Assembly (NCBI GenBank): GCA_002437575.1
Contig: DJQK01000060.1
Span: forward strand, 1 to 9,807
DNA: 9,807 nucleotides
Reading direction: 5' to 3'
From: Clostridiales bacterium UBA6388
Lineage (GTDB): Bacteria > Bacillota > Clostridia > Oscillospirales > Oscillospiraceae
Below are positions 1 through 6,501 of the stretch, piece after piece; within the stretch, counting starts at the first letter, position 1, and every line of letters starts with the position of its first letter. The position numbers and the translations under genes were made by a program. A model generated the notes under the pieces. That model had not been told where the DNA came from and did not search any database. It saw only the letters and a program-made list of their open reading frames with translations.

Positions 1-61
1 GGGAGTTTTCAGATACACCCTACTTAATATACAGTTTTTTTGCGCTAGCGTCAATGACGGA

Positions 62-90
62 TTGCTAAAATTGACGGTTTGTGATAAGAT
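62..90 (+). promoter_or_regulatory. Putative sigma-A promoter of the trpS operon, extended -10
   Basis: A -35-like TTGCTA (62-67) is followed, after exactly 17 bases, by TAAGAT (85-90). A TG dinucleotide at 82-83 sits one base before the -10, giving an extended -10. Each hexamer matches the consensus at 4 of 6 positions. Transcription would begin near 97 and leave a leader of about 34 nt before the trpS start at 131. That is too short for a T-box riboswitch. This is assigned by eye; another promoter upstream of the window is possible. Confidence 0.45.
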
Positions 91-116
91 AGAGCCAACT
101 ATGGAAAATTACGCAA

Positions 117-122
117 AGAAGG
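117..122 (+). promoter_or_regulatory. Ribosome binding site fixing the trpS start
   Basis: AGAAGG lies 8 bases before the ATG at 131. Upstream in-frame candidates (TTG at 62, ATG at 101) have no comparable Shine-Dalgarno sequence and would add residues that TrpS proteins do not normally carry. The start at 131 is therefore preferred. Confidence 0.6.
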
Positions 123-130
123 TATTTCAG

Positions 131-1123
131 ATGGAACAGAAAAAACGCATTTTTTCGGGCATTCAGCCGAGCGGCGATCTGACGCTGGGCTCTTATATGG
201 GCGCGATCAAGAACTGGGTGGCGCTTCAGGACGAGTATGACTGCCTGTACTGCATCGTCGATATGCACGCCATCACCGTGCGGCAGGTCCCGGCCGATCT
301 TCGCAGAAGAAGCCTCGAGCAGCTCGCGCAGTACATCGCGTGCGGCCTGGACCCGCAGAAAAACATCATGTTCATCCAGTCCCATGTGCCGGCGCACGCG
401 GAGCTAAGCTGGGTGCTCGGCTGCTACACGCAGTTCGGCGAGCTCTCGCGCATGACGCAGTTCAAGATGAAGTCGCAGCAGCACGCGGACAACATCACGG
501 CGGGCCTTTTTACCTATCCGGTCCTGATGGCCGCCGACATTCTCGTCTATCAGGCAGACCTCGTTCCCGTGGGCGAAGACCAGAAGCAGCACGTCGAGCT
601 CTGCCGCGACATTGCCTCCCGCTTCAACAATTCCTTCCCCGACACCTTCACGCTCCCCGAGCCCTTCATCCCGAAGATGGGCGCGCGCATCATGAGCCTG
701 GGCGCGCCGGAGAACAAGATGTCCAAGTCCGACCCCGACGGCTGCGTCTACATCATGGACAAGCCGGAAGACATCATGCGCAAATTCAAGCGCGCCGTGA
801 CCGACTGCGAGACCGCCGTGCGCTATGACCGGGAAAATAAGCCCGGCGTTTCGAATCTTCTTACCATCTACTGCGCCGCAACCGGAAAGACGATGCAAGA
901 GGCAGAAGCCGAGTTTGCAGGCCAGGGCTACGGCGTTTTCAAGCCCGCGGTGGGAGAAGCGGTCGTCGAGCTCATGCGGCCCATCCGCGAGGAGACGACA
1001 AAGCTTCTTTCCGACAGGGCGTATCTCGAGTCGATCTACAAAGAGGGCGCGGAGAAGGCCTCTTACCTTGCCAACAAGACGCTGCGCAAGGTATACAAAA
1101 AGGTGGGCTTTGTGCCCCGCTGA
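131..1123 (+). CDS. trpS: Tryptophanyl-tRNA synthetase
   Basis: This cytoplasmic class Ic aminoacyl-tRNA synthetase activates tryptophan with ATP and charges tRNA-Trp. The protein is 330 residues from the ATG at 131, the usual bacterial length. The N-terminal ATP-binding signature is PSGDLTLGSY (residues 13-22), a TIGN-type form of the HIGH motif. AADILVYQADLVPVGEDQ (134-151) matches the conserved substrate pocket of bacterial TrpS, and the class I loop NKMSKSDPD is at 195-203. The open frame extends upstream to 62, but the RBS at 117-122 and family length favour 131. It is the first gene of the unit, 15 bases ahead of the TagO-like gene. No T-box leader is visible in the 130 upstream bases, although clostridial trpS genes often have one. 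Confidence 0.97.
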   Translation: MEQKKRIFSGIQPSGDLTLGSYMGAIKNWVALQDEYDCLYCIVDMHAITVRQVPADLRRRSLEQLAQYIACGLDPQKNIMFIQSHVPAHAELSWVLGCYTQFGELSRMTQFKMKSQQHADNITAGLFTYPVLMAADILVYQADLVPVGEDQKQHVELCRDIASRFNNSFPDTFTLPEPFIPKMGARIMSLGAPENKMSKSDPDGCVYIMDKPEDIMRKFKRAVTDCETAVRYDRENKPGVSNLLTIYCAATGKTMQEAEAEFAGQGYGVFKPAVGEAVVELMRPIREETTKLLSDRAYLESIYKEGAEKASYLANKTLRKVYKKVGFVPR

Positions 1124-1138
1124 TGGGAGTGTGCGCGA

Positions 1139-2263
1139 ATGAACAGCCATACTGCGATCACCATGCTGCTGGCCATGGGCGTGGCGGCAGTGGTATCGTT
1201 TTTATCCACGCCGCTGGTCAAGAGCCTTGCCTATAAGGTCGGCGCGATCGACGTGCCGAAGGACAACCGGCGGATGCACAAGGTGCCGATCCCGCGGTTG
1301 GGGGGACTGGCGATCTTTCTGGCGTTTTTGCTGTCCGTTCTGGTCTTTGCGAAGATCGACCGGCAGATGCAGGGGATCCTGCTCGGCGCGACGATGATCG
1401 TCGTGCTGGGCGTGATGGACGATATCATGGCGCTCAAGGCGCTTCCAAAGCTGATCGTGCAGATCGTGGCGGCGAGCATTGCGGTGTACCATGGGTGCGT
1501 CATCCAGTTTGTCTCGAACCCCAACGTCTTTTCCAGCATGACGTATCTGAACCTCGGCTGGTGGTCTTACCCCATCACGGTCATCTGGATCGTCGCGATC
1601 ACAAACGCGGTGAACCTCATTGACGGGCTTGACGGTCTGGCCGTCGGCGTGTCCGCCATTTCGACGGCTTCCATCACGGTCATTGCGCTGATGGTCGCGG
1701 AGGTCAATGTCGCCATCGTGCTGGCGGCGCTTTTTGGCGCGTGCCTCGGCTTTATTCCGTACAATATGAACCCGGCGAAAATTTTCATGGGAGACACCGG
1801 CGCGACATTTTTAGGCTACATTCTCGCGACGCTTTCTGTTACCGGCCTTTTCAAAATGTACGCCATCATCTCCTTTGCTGTGCCGTTTCTCATTCTCGGC
1901 GTGCCGATCTTCGATATCTGCTTTGCCTTTCTGCGCCGCATTGCCAAGGGGCAGAACCCCATGAAGGCTGACCGCGGCCATGTCCACCACCGGCTCATCG
2001 ACATGGGCTTTTCGCAGAAGCAGGCCGTTGCGATCTCGTATATGCTGGCCGGCATTCTGGGTCTGGCGGCGGTGCTTCTGACGTCCTCGGGCGAACTCAA
2101 GGCGCTCATTTTGATTGGCGCGATCTTCGTCGTCGGCGCGATCGGAATGCGGGCCATTTTCAGTGCGCGCGAGCCGGAGAAGACCGAACCGCAGGCGAAG
2201 GAAGATCATACGGCGAAGAGCGAAGAGACTGCAAAGGCGTCTCAGGAGGATACGAATGCGTAA
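1139..2263 (+). CDS. tagO: TagO/WecA-type undecaprenyl-phosphate N-acetylglucosamine-1-phosphate transferase
   Basis: This integral membrane enzyme transfers GlcNAc-1-phosphate from UDP-GlcNAc to undecaprenyl phosphate, the committed step of wall teichoic acid or related envelope glycan synthesis. The 374-residue protein consists of about ten or eleven hydrophobic segments. Polyprenyl-phosphate transferase motifs appear in order: DNRRMHKVPIPRLGG (42-56), the Asp pair in GVMDD (91-95), NAVNLIDGLDGLA (156-168), FMGDTG (216-221) and HVHHR (281-285). The last is typical of TagO/WecA rather than MraY. Residues from about 343 form a hydrophilic, Glu/Lys-rich cytoplasmic tail. GGGAG at 1125-1129 precedes the ATG by 9 bases. 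The gene ends by overlapping the epimerase gene by 8 bases, which suggests coupled translation and a shared pathway. The sugar specificity is inferred from family and context. Confidence 0.92.
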   Translation: MNSHTAITMLLAMGVAAVVSFLSTPLVKSLAYKVGAIDVPKDNRRMHKVPIPRLGGLAIFLAFLLSVLVFAKIDRQMQGILLGATMIVVLGVMDDIMALKALPKLIVQIVAASIAVYHGCVIQFVSNPNVFSSMTYLNLGWWSYPITVIWIVAITNAVNLIDGLDGLAVGVSAISTASITVIALMVAEVNVAIVLAALFGACLGFIPYNMNPAKIFMGDTGATFLGYILATLSVTGLFKMYAIISFAVPFLILGVPIFDICFAFLRRIAKGQNPMKADRGHVHHRLIDMGFSQKQAVAISYMLAGILGLAAVLLTSSGELKALILIGAIFVVGAIGMRAIFSAREPEKTEPQAKEDHTAKSEETAKASQEDTNA

Positions 2264-3407
2264 AATCAAAGTCATGTCCGTCTTCGGCACGCGGCCGGAG
2301 GCGATCAAAATGGCCCCGCTCGTCAAAGAACTCGAGCGGCGCGAGGAAATCGAATCCTACGTCTGCCTCACGGGACAGCACCGCGAAATGCTCGATTCTG
2401 TTATGGACATTTTCGGGCTCAAGGCGGATTTCGACCTCAACATCATGGAAAAGCGGCAGACGCTTTCCACCATCACGACCAAGACGCTGCTCGGCATGGA
2501 GAAGGTCTTCGAGGAAACGAAGCCTGACCTCATTTTGGTCCACGGCGACACGTCCACGACGTTTGCGGGCGCTCTGGCGGCGTTTTACCATCAGGTGACC
2601 GTCGGCCACGTCGAAGCGGGACTTCGCACGTGGGACAAATATTCGCCCTTCCCGGAGGAAATGAACCGGACGCTGGTCGGCGATATCGCAGACTTACATT
2701 TTTCGCCTACGAAGGCAAACGCGGAGAACTTAAAGCGCGAGGCCGTCATGGGGCAAATCTTCATCACCGGCAACACCGCCATCGACGCCATGCGCTACAC
2801 GGTAAAGCCCGGGTTCGAGTTCGGTCTTCCGGCGCTCGATACCCTCGATTTTGAACACAAGCGCGTCATCGTCGTGACCTGCCACCGGCGGGAAAACTAC
2901 GGCAAGCCCATGCAGGATATCATGCACGCGGTCCTGGAGGTCGTGGCGTCTCACCCCGACGTGGAGGTCGTCTATCCGGTGCACCTGAGTCCCGTGGTGC
3001 GCGAGTGCGCGTTCGGCATTTTGAGCGGCCATCCGCGCATCCATCTCATTGACCCGGTGGACGCGCAGCAGATGCACAATCTGATGTCCCGGTGCTATAT
3101 GGTCATGACCGACTCGGGCGGTCTTCAGGAGGAAGCGCCCGCGCTCGGAAAGCCGGTCCTCGTCATGCGCAGAGAGACCGAGCGCCCTGAGGCCATCGCG
3201 GCGGGAACGGCGAAGCTTGCAGGCGTTGAGAAGGAAACGATCGTAAAAATGGCCTCCGAGCTGCTGGACAGTCCGGAAGCCTACGCGAAAATGGCAAAGG
3301 CCGTCAACCCCTACGGAGACGGAAGAGCCAGCGAACGCATCACAGACGCGATCTTGTGGCACTTTGGCCTGAAAAACGAAAAGCCGGCGGATTTCAGCGC
3401 CGACTGA
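2256..3407 (+). CDS. wecB: UDP-N-acetylglucosamine 2-epimerase, non-hydrolysing
   Basis: This cytoplasmic enzyme interconverts UDP-GlcNAc and UDP-ManNAc. UDP-ManNAc is the donor for the second sugar of many wall teichoic acid linkage units and related glycans; the Bacillus name is mnaA. The 383-residue protein has the usual length and a GT-B fold signature: MSVFGTRPEAIKMAPL near the N-terminus, VHGDTST (Asp98), HVEAGLRT (Glu120), FPEEMNR (Glu134), TCHRREN (His210) and TDSGGLQEEAP (285-295). These correspond to the known catalytic Asp, Glu, Glu and His. The ATG at 2256 is chosen because a perfect AGGAGG lies 6 bases upstream (2244-2249) and the family N-terminus begins MRKIKVMSVFGTRPE. The frame is open further upstream to 2115 but only inside the TagO gene. 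The 8-base overlap with that gene supports co-translation. Confidence 0.96.
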   Translation: MRKIKVMSVFGTRPEAIKMAPLVKELERREEIESYVCLTGQHREMLDSVMDIFGLKADFDLNIMEKRQTLSTITTKTLLGMEKVFEETKPDLILVHGDTSTTFAGALAAFYHQVTVGHVEAGLRTWDKYSPFPEEMNRTLVGDIADLHFSPTKANAENLKREAVMGQIFITGNTAIDAMRYTVKPGFEFGLPALDTLDFEHKRVIVVTCHRRENYGKPMQDIMHAVLEVVASHPDVEVVYPVHLSPVVRECAFGILSGHPRIHLIDPVDAQQMHNLMSRCYMVMTDSGGLQEEAPALGKPVLVMRRETERPEAIAAGTAKLAGVEKETIVKMASELLDSPEAYAKMAKAVNPYGDGRASERITDAILWHFGLKNEKPADFSAD

Positions 3408-3410
3408 CGA

Positions 3411-3416
3411 AAGGAG
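3411..3416 (+). promoter_or_regulatory. Ribosome binding site for a TTG start
   Basis: AAGGAG lies 9 bases before the TTG at 3426. There is no nearby in-frame ATG, so this site is what supports the non-standard start of the following gene. Confidence 0.6.
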
Positions 3417-3425
3417 ACGAGCACA

Positions 3426-4208
3426 TTGGAACAGGAGCAGGCACATAAAAACAGAAAGCCACTGCTGCTGGCGGCCGTCGCTGCGGTAACGGTCATCGCG
3501 GTGCTGCTCGTCTTCTTTTTCTCGGGCCGTAAGACAAGGGCGAGCCAGACCATCGTTCTGCCGGACCCGCCCGCGCAGGAGCAAACCGCGCAGGAAGAGC
3601 CGGAGCAGAACGCGGGCTTAGCCGCGGTGTCGAAGGAAAATGTGCAGAGCGTGCTCGAAAAGAGCGTTTTCCGGCCCACGAGCTACCACCAGAGCATAAG
3701 CATCACCGTGTATTCCGGCGAAACGCAGCGCACGCAGAGCGCCGAGGTCTGGGTGAAGGGAAAGCTTCTCAAGGTGCAGCTGACGGACGATTTCGAAACC
3801 AGAACCGTGCTGGCCGACGAGCAGACGCTCTACCTCTGGTATGACGACGAAGCGCCCGTCTCAATGGCAAGAGGCGCTGCGATGCGGCTGGACGATCTGG
3901 CGGGCGTTCCTTCTTATGAGGACATTCTGACGTATTCACGCTCGCAGATCCTGGACGCGTCGTTTGTCACGCTTCCGGATGCCGCCGACTGCATTTACGT
4001 CAGCGTGCAGAGTGATGATGCACAGCTCGATTACTGGGTGAGCCTGGAAAGTGGACTCTTATGGAAACAAAACAGGCTTTCCGGCGGCGAGCTCGTCTAT
4101 GACATGGAGCAGACTGCGCTTGAAATTTACCCAGACAGCGACGAAGCGTTGGACGGCGTTTTCACCCTCCCGGACGGCACGGAACCATTCTCGCCGCCGC
4201 AGAGCTAA
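3426..4208 (+). CDS. Membrane-anchored extracytoplasmic protein of unknown function
   Basis: I do not recognise a named family. The 260-residue protein begins at TTG behind AAGGAG. A basic N-terminus (KNRK) is followed by one strong hydrophobic segment at about residues 12-33, then SGRK. This fits an N-in signal anchor with most of the chain outside the cell. Residues 44-66 form a Pro/Gln/Glu-rich linker. The remainder has alternating hydrophobic and polar residues (for example ISITVY 91-96, AEVWVKGKLLKVQL 106-119, TLYLWYDD 134-141, IYVSVQ 190-195, LDYWVSLESGLLWKQ 201-215), suggesting a beta-rich domain reminiscent of LolA/RseB-type sheets; that resemblance is only a guess. It starts 18 bases after wecB, probably in the same transcript, so a link to envelope glycan assembly is possible. 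Its stop overlaps the stop of the opposing gene by 4 bases. Confidence 0.8.
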   Translation: MEQEQAHKNRKPLLLAAVAAVTVIAVLLVFFFSGRKTRASQTIVLPDPPAQEQTAQEEPEQNAGLAAVSKENVQSVLEKSVFRPTSYHQSISITVYSGETQRTQSAEVWVKGKLLKVQLTDDFETRTVLADEQTLYLWYDDEAPVSMARGAAMRLDDLAGVPSYEDILTYSRSQILDASFVTLPDAADCIYVSVQSDDAQLDYWVSLESGLLWKQNRLSGGELVYDMEQTALEIYPDSDEALDGVFTLPDGTEPFSPPQS

Positions 4209-4555
4209 AGAAGCAGTACCGCCGCAGCCGTGAAAAGCAGCGTCAGCTGATCGTCCTCGTCCGTCTCCATCAGGACCAGCAGCAAAATAAGAAGCACCAG
4301 CAGATCTCCCGCGTCCACGCCCTTCGGAAGAAGCTTTCGCAAGGGTCTATCCGGCGGGCAGGCAGGCTCCGGCGGCGGTTCCGGCGTTCCCGGAGGCTCC
4401 GGCCTTTGCGGCGGGCAGGGAAGCTGCGGCTTCGGCATGGGACGCGGCGGATCGGGCGGCTGGGGCTTGGGCTCGGGCGGCTTTGGCTTCGGCGCGTCGG
4501 GAATGACGGTGCGCTGAAACGTTCCGTCGGACGCCGGGGTGTAGCGGTTATACAA
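4205..4555 (-). CDS. Proline-rich protein with C-terminal hydrophobic hairpin, unknown function
   Basis: The 116-residue protein is the third gene of a minus-strand unit. It starts at TTG (4553-4555) with a perfect AGGAGG 7 bases upstream. The N-terminus is MYNRYTPASDGTFQR. Residues 19-71 contain 28 prolines out of 53, mixed with Lys, Glu and Arg and two Cys (47, 66), so this part must be extended and unfolded or polyproline II. The C-terminus has two Leu-rich hydrophobic stretches (about 85-96 and 104-116) separated by the acidic turn ETDEDDQ. This could form a short membrane hairpin or a buried helical pair. No catalytic motif is visible. The strong RBS, the spacing of 13 bases from the upstream gene and the non-random domain layout support a real gene despite the low complexity. 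The function is unknown. Confidence 0.72.
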   Translation of the reverse strand: MYNRYTPASDGTFQRTVIPDAPKPKPPEPKPQPPDPPRPMPKPQLPCPPQRPEPPGTPEPPPEPACPPDRPLRKLLPKGVDAGDLLVLLILLLVLMETDEDDQLTLLFTAAAVLLL

Positions 4556-4562
4556 ACGATCG

Positions 4563-4568
4563 CCTCCT
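4563..4568 (-). promoter_or_regulatory. Ribosome binding site for a TTG start (minus strand)
   Basis: CCTCCT on the plus strand reads AGGAGG on the minus strand. It lies 7 bases before the TTG at 4555, in the 13-base gap after the preceding gene. It decides the start of the proline-rich gene. Confidence 0.65.
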
Positions 4569-4925
4569 TTAGGGCTGCTCTTTTCGGCCGCGCAGCGCCG
4601 CTCCGGCCAGACGCGAGAGTCTGGCGGCCTGCATGGCGCGGTCGATTTTTTCTCTGCGCTCGGGCTTTAGAAACGGCTTGAGCGCGTTAAGAAGATTCTC
4701 CTGCCGCTTATCGAGCTGTCCCGCCTTCTGCAAAAGCTCTCCCAGCGCATCGCTGGAGGAAACCGGCGCAGACTCCTTCGGCGGCGGGGGAGGCGGCGCA
4801 GTCTGCTTCGGCGGCGCTTCCGGCGGGGAAATGCCGAGCGATCTGGCAAAGGCCAGAAGGCTCTGCATCTGCTCCGGGTCCTGCAAAATGGCCCCGATGG
4901 CCTGTTCCAGCGGCTGCTCGCTCAT
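4569..4925 (-). CDS. Helical protein with central proline linker, unknown function
   Basis: The 118-residue protein is the second gene of the minus-strand unit. Its ATG overlaps the stop of the upstream 81-aa gene as ATGA (4922-4925). No good Shine-Dalgarno sequence precedes it (only GAAGA-like), so it is probably made by translational coupling. Layout: an amphipathic helical N-terminus (residues 1-30, including AIGAILQDPEQMQSLLAFAR), a proline linker (34-52, six Pro in a row at 44-49), and a Lys/Arg-rich helical C-terminus (59-118, with LLNALKPFLKPERREKIDRA at 78-97). No enzyme motif, membrane segment or signal peptide is seen. It looks like a two-domain adaptor or scaffold. Proteins with this type of 'ALKPFL..ERREKID' tail seem familiar to me from other Clostridia, but this is recollection and not verified. 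Confidence 0.75.
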   Translation of the reverse strand: MSEQPLEQAIGAILQDPEQMQSLLAFARSLGISPPEAPPKQTAPPPPPPKESAPVSSSDALGELLQKAGQLDKRQENLLNALKPFLKPERREKIDRAMQAARLSRLAGAALRGRKEQP

Positions 4926-5167
4926 GCTTTTTCGTTGATCTTCGCCAGCAGCTCTCTGGCTTTGTCTGACTGTAAAAGCGGCGCAATGAGCGCCTGCGCC
5001 CGCTGCGTGTCGCCGGAGGAAAGCGCCTGTGCGCAGCTTTTTAAGGCCGCGCCGCCGTCCTGTGACAAAAGGGCCAGCAGCTCTTTTCCCTCGCCGGTTG
5101 AAAGCACGGCCGCGATCTGCTGCTTCGTAAAGGCGAAGCCGCCGGTAGTTCCGAGATTGTTGTCCAT
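4922..5167 (-). CDS. Small helical protein, unknown function
   Basis: The 81-residue protein is the first gene of the minus-strand unit. The ATG at 5167 has a perfect AGGAGG (5174-5179 on the opposite strand) 6 bases upstream. The sequence is Ala/Leu/Gln-rich and predicted helical, with an N-terminal Gly/Asn-rich tip (MDNNLGTTGGFAFTKQQ) and repeated short helix blocks such as GKELLALLSQDGGAALK (27-43) and DTQRAQALIAPLLQSDKARE (53-72). There is no membrane segment, signal peptide or catalytic motif. Its style resembles the helical N-terminus of the next protein, with which it shares an ATGA overlap, so the two may interact. The start lies only 64 bases from the divergent phosphoesterase start. 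Confidence 0.75.
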   Translation of the reverse strand: MDNNLGTTGGFAFTKQQIAAVLSTGEGKELLALLSQDGGAALKSCAQALSSGDTQRAQALIAPLLQSDKARELLAKINEKA

Positions 5168-5185
5168 GATCCGCCTCCTGATAAT
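5157..5185 (+). promoter_or_regulatory. Putative sigma-A promoter for the yfcE-coaX unit
   Basis: TTGTTG (5157-5162), a 17-base spacer and GATAAT (5180-5185, 5 of 6 matches to TATAAT) would start transcription near 5192, about 39 bases before the phosphoesterase ATG. The -35 lies inside the start of the divergent 81-aa gene, and the spacer covers that gene's ribosome binding site. I could not identify a convincing promoter for the minus-strand unit in the same interval. Confidence 0.5.
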
Positions 5186-5230
5186 GTTCTGCTACAGCTT
5201 ATGCGCGAGGCGGCGAAAGGTGAACCAAAG

Positions 5231-5710
5231 ATGAAAATACTCGTTCTGTCCGATTCCCACCGCGCCCTGGGCGCAATGCTCGAGGCGGCGGAGATCGAAA
5301 ATCCCGACGTGGTCATCCACCTGGGAGACCATGTCTCGGACGCGGAGGATCTTTCCTACGCGCTCAATACCGTCGATTTTTATATGGTCAAGGGAAACTG
5401 CGACTTTGGCGCGCAGGCTCCCGAGACGATCCTGACCGAGCTTGGCGGCAGGCGGTTTTTCCTGACGCACGGACATTTGTTCGGCGTGAAGCGCGATCTG
5501 TCGGCGCTGGAGCAGGAGGCAAACCGGCTTGGCGCGGAAATCGCGCTCTTTGGCCACACGCACCGGCCGTTTCTCGAGACGTGCGGCGGCGTGCAGATGA
5601 TGAATCCCGGCGCGGCGCGGGACGGACGCTACGGCGTCATCGAGCTTACAGGCACAAATGCCGTCTGCACGCTCAAAACGCTGTCTGGATTGGAAAAAAA
5701 TCTGTCCTAA
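5231..5710 (+). CDS. YfcE/MJ0936-family metallophosphoesterase
   Basis: This is a small cytoplasmic calcineurin-like phosphodiesterase with a dimetal site; the physiological substrate is not defined for most members. The 159-residue protein has the full family motif set: DSH (Asp8, His10), LGDH (Asp33), GNCD (Asn56), THGH (His80, His82) and GHTH (His109, His111), followed by NPGAAR at 125-130, typical of the YfcE subgroup. The start at 5231 gives the family N-terminus MKILVLSDSH, and GAAAGG at 5215-5220 is a usable RBS. The in-frame ATG at 5201 would add ten residues not expected for the family. It is the first gene of a plus-strand unit with coaX 23 bases downstream. Confidence 0.93.
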   Translation: MKILVLSDSHRALGAMLEAAEIENPDVVIHLGDHVSDAEDLSYALNTVDFYMVKGNCDFGAQAPETILTELGGRRFFLTHGHLFGVKRDLSALEQEANRLGAEIALFGHTHRPFLETCGGVQMMNPGAARDGRYGVIELTGTNAVCTLKTLSGLEKNLS

Positions 5711-5733
5711 GCGGGCAGTTTGGGGGAAAACCT

Positions 5734-6501
5734 ATGCTTTTAGCGATCGATATCGGCAACACCAACATCGTCATCGGCTGCATTGAAAAAGACGTCATCC
5801 GGCACGAGCTGCGTCTGGCGACCGATCTGGTCAAAACGTCCGACCAGTACTGGATGGACCTCAAGGGCGTGCTGGCGCTCTATGGGCTCTCGGCGGAGGA
5901 AATTGACGGCGTGATCATCTCGTCCGTTGTGCCGCCGGTCCTGAACTCTCTGCGCACGGCGGTCATGAAGCTCACGGGCAAAAAGCCGATGGTGGTCGGC
6001 CCGGGGCTCAAAACAGGGCTCAACATCGCGGGCGGAAACGCAAATCAGGTCGGAAGCGATCTTGTTGTCGCGGCCGTCGCGGCCCTGCGGGAGTATCTCG
6101 CGCCTTTGATCATCATCGACATGGGAACGGCGACGACGATCATGGCCGTAGACGAAAACAAGACCTTCGTCGGCGGCAGCATCTGCCCGGGCGTCAAATT
6201 ATCGTCCGAGGTGCTCACGACGAGAACGTCGCAGCTGCCCGGCATCAGCCTGGAAGCGCCCAAAAGAGCCATCGGCCGCAACACGATCGAGTGTATGCAA
6301 AGCGGCATTATGCTGGGCGCTGCCTGCATGATCGACGGCATGATCGTCCGGATGGAAGAAGAGCTTGGAAGCCGCGCAACGGTCATCGCAACGGGCGGCA
6401 TTTCGCGCTTCGTCATCCCGATGTGCCGCTCGAAGATCATCTATGACCGCGATCTTCTTCTGAAGGGGCTTCGCATTTTGTATGAGAACAACAAAAAATG
6501 A
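5734..6501 (+). CDS. coaX: Type III pantothenate kinase
   Basis: This enzyme phosphorylates pantothenate with ATP, the first step of coenzyme A synthesis. Type III enzymes belong to the ASKHA fold and are generally not inhibited by CoA. The 255-residue protein has the usual length. Visible motifs are the phosphate-binding DIGNTN (6-11), VGSDLVVAAVAA (106-117, catalytic Asp109 region; the common GADR form is here GSDL), IDMGTATT (128-135), GGSICPGV (147-154) and ATGGIS (219-224). GGGGGA at 5722-5727 precedes the ATG. The frame is open back to 5581, but only inside the phosphoesterase gene, and MLLAIDIGNTN is the standard family start. Its stop overlaps the ATG of the next gene as ATGA, so the decarboxylase-like protein is probably translated together with CoaX. 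Confidence 0.95.
   Translation: MLLAIDIGNTNIVIGCIEKDVIRHELRLATDLVKTSDQYWMDLKGVLALYGLSAEEIDGVIISSVVPPVLNSLRTAVMKLTGKKPMVVGPGLKTGLNIAGGNANQVGSDLVVAAVAALREYLAPLIIIDMGTATTIMAVDENKTFVGGSICPGVKLSSEVLTTRTSQLPGISLEAPKRAIGRNTIECMQSGIMLGAACMIDGMIVRMEEELGSRATVIATGGISRFVIPMCRSKIIYDRDLLLKGLRILYENNKK

Noticed and set aside
62..130. Upstream extension of trpS from TTG 62 or ATG 101
   Set aside because: No RBS at either site, the length exceeds the family norm, and the stretch overlaps the promoter candidate.
1..130. T-box riboswitch before trpS
   Set aside because: No T-box core sequence or terminator/antiterminator hairpin is visible; only a short palindrome CGCTAGCG at 43-50.
404..1150. Long minus-strand open frame (248 codons) opposite trpS
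   Set aside because: Arg/His/Leu-rich shadow of a strongly supported trpS gene in GC-rich DNA; no RBS or family match.
5201..5230. Alternative ATG start at 5201 for the phosphoesterase
   Set aside because: It would place ten extra residues before the conserved MKILVLSDSH and has no RBS at the right distance.
5581..5733. N-terminal extension of coaX overlapping the phosphoesterase gene
   Set aside because: The extension is out-of-frame phosphoesterase sequence; MLLAIDIGNTN with GGGGGA upstream is the family start.
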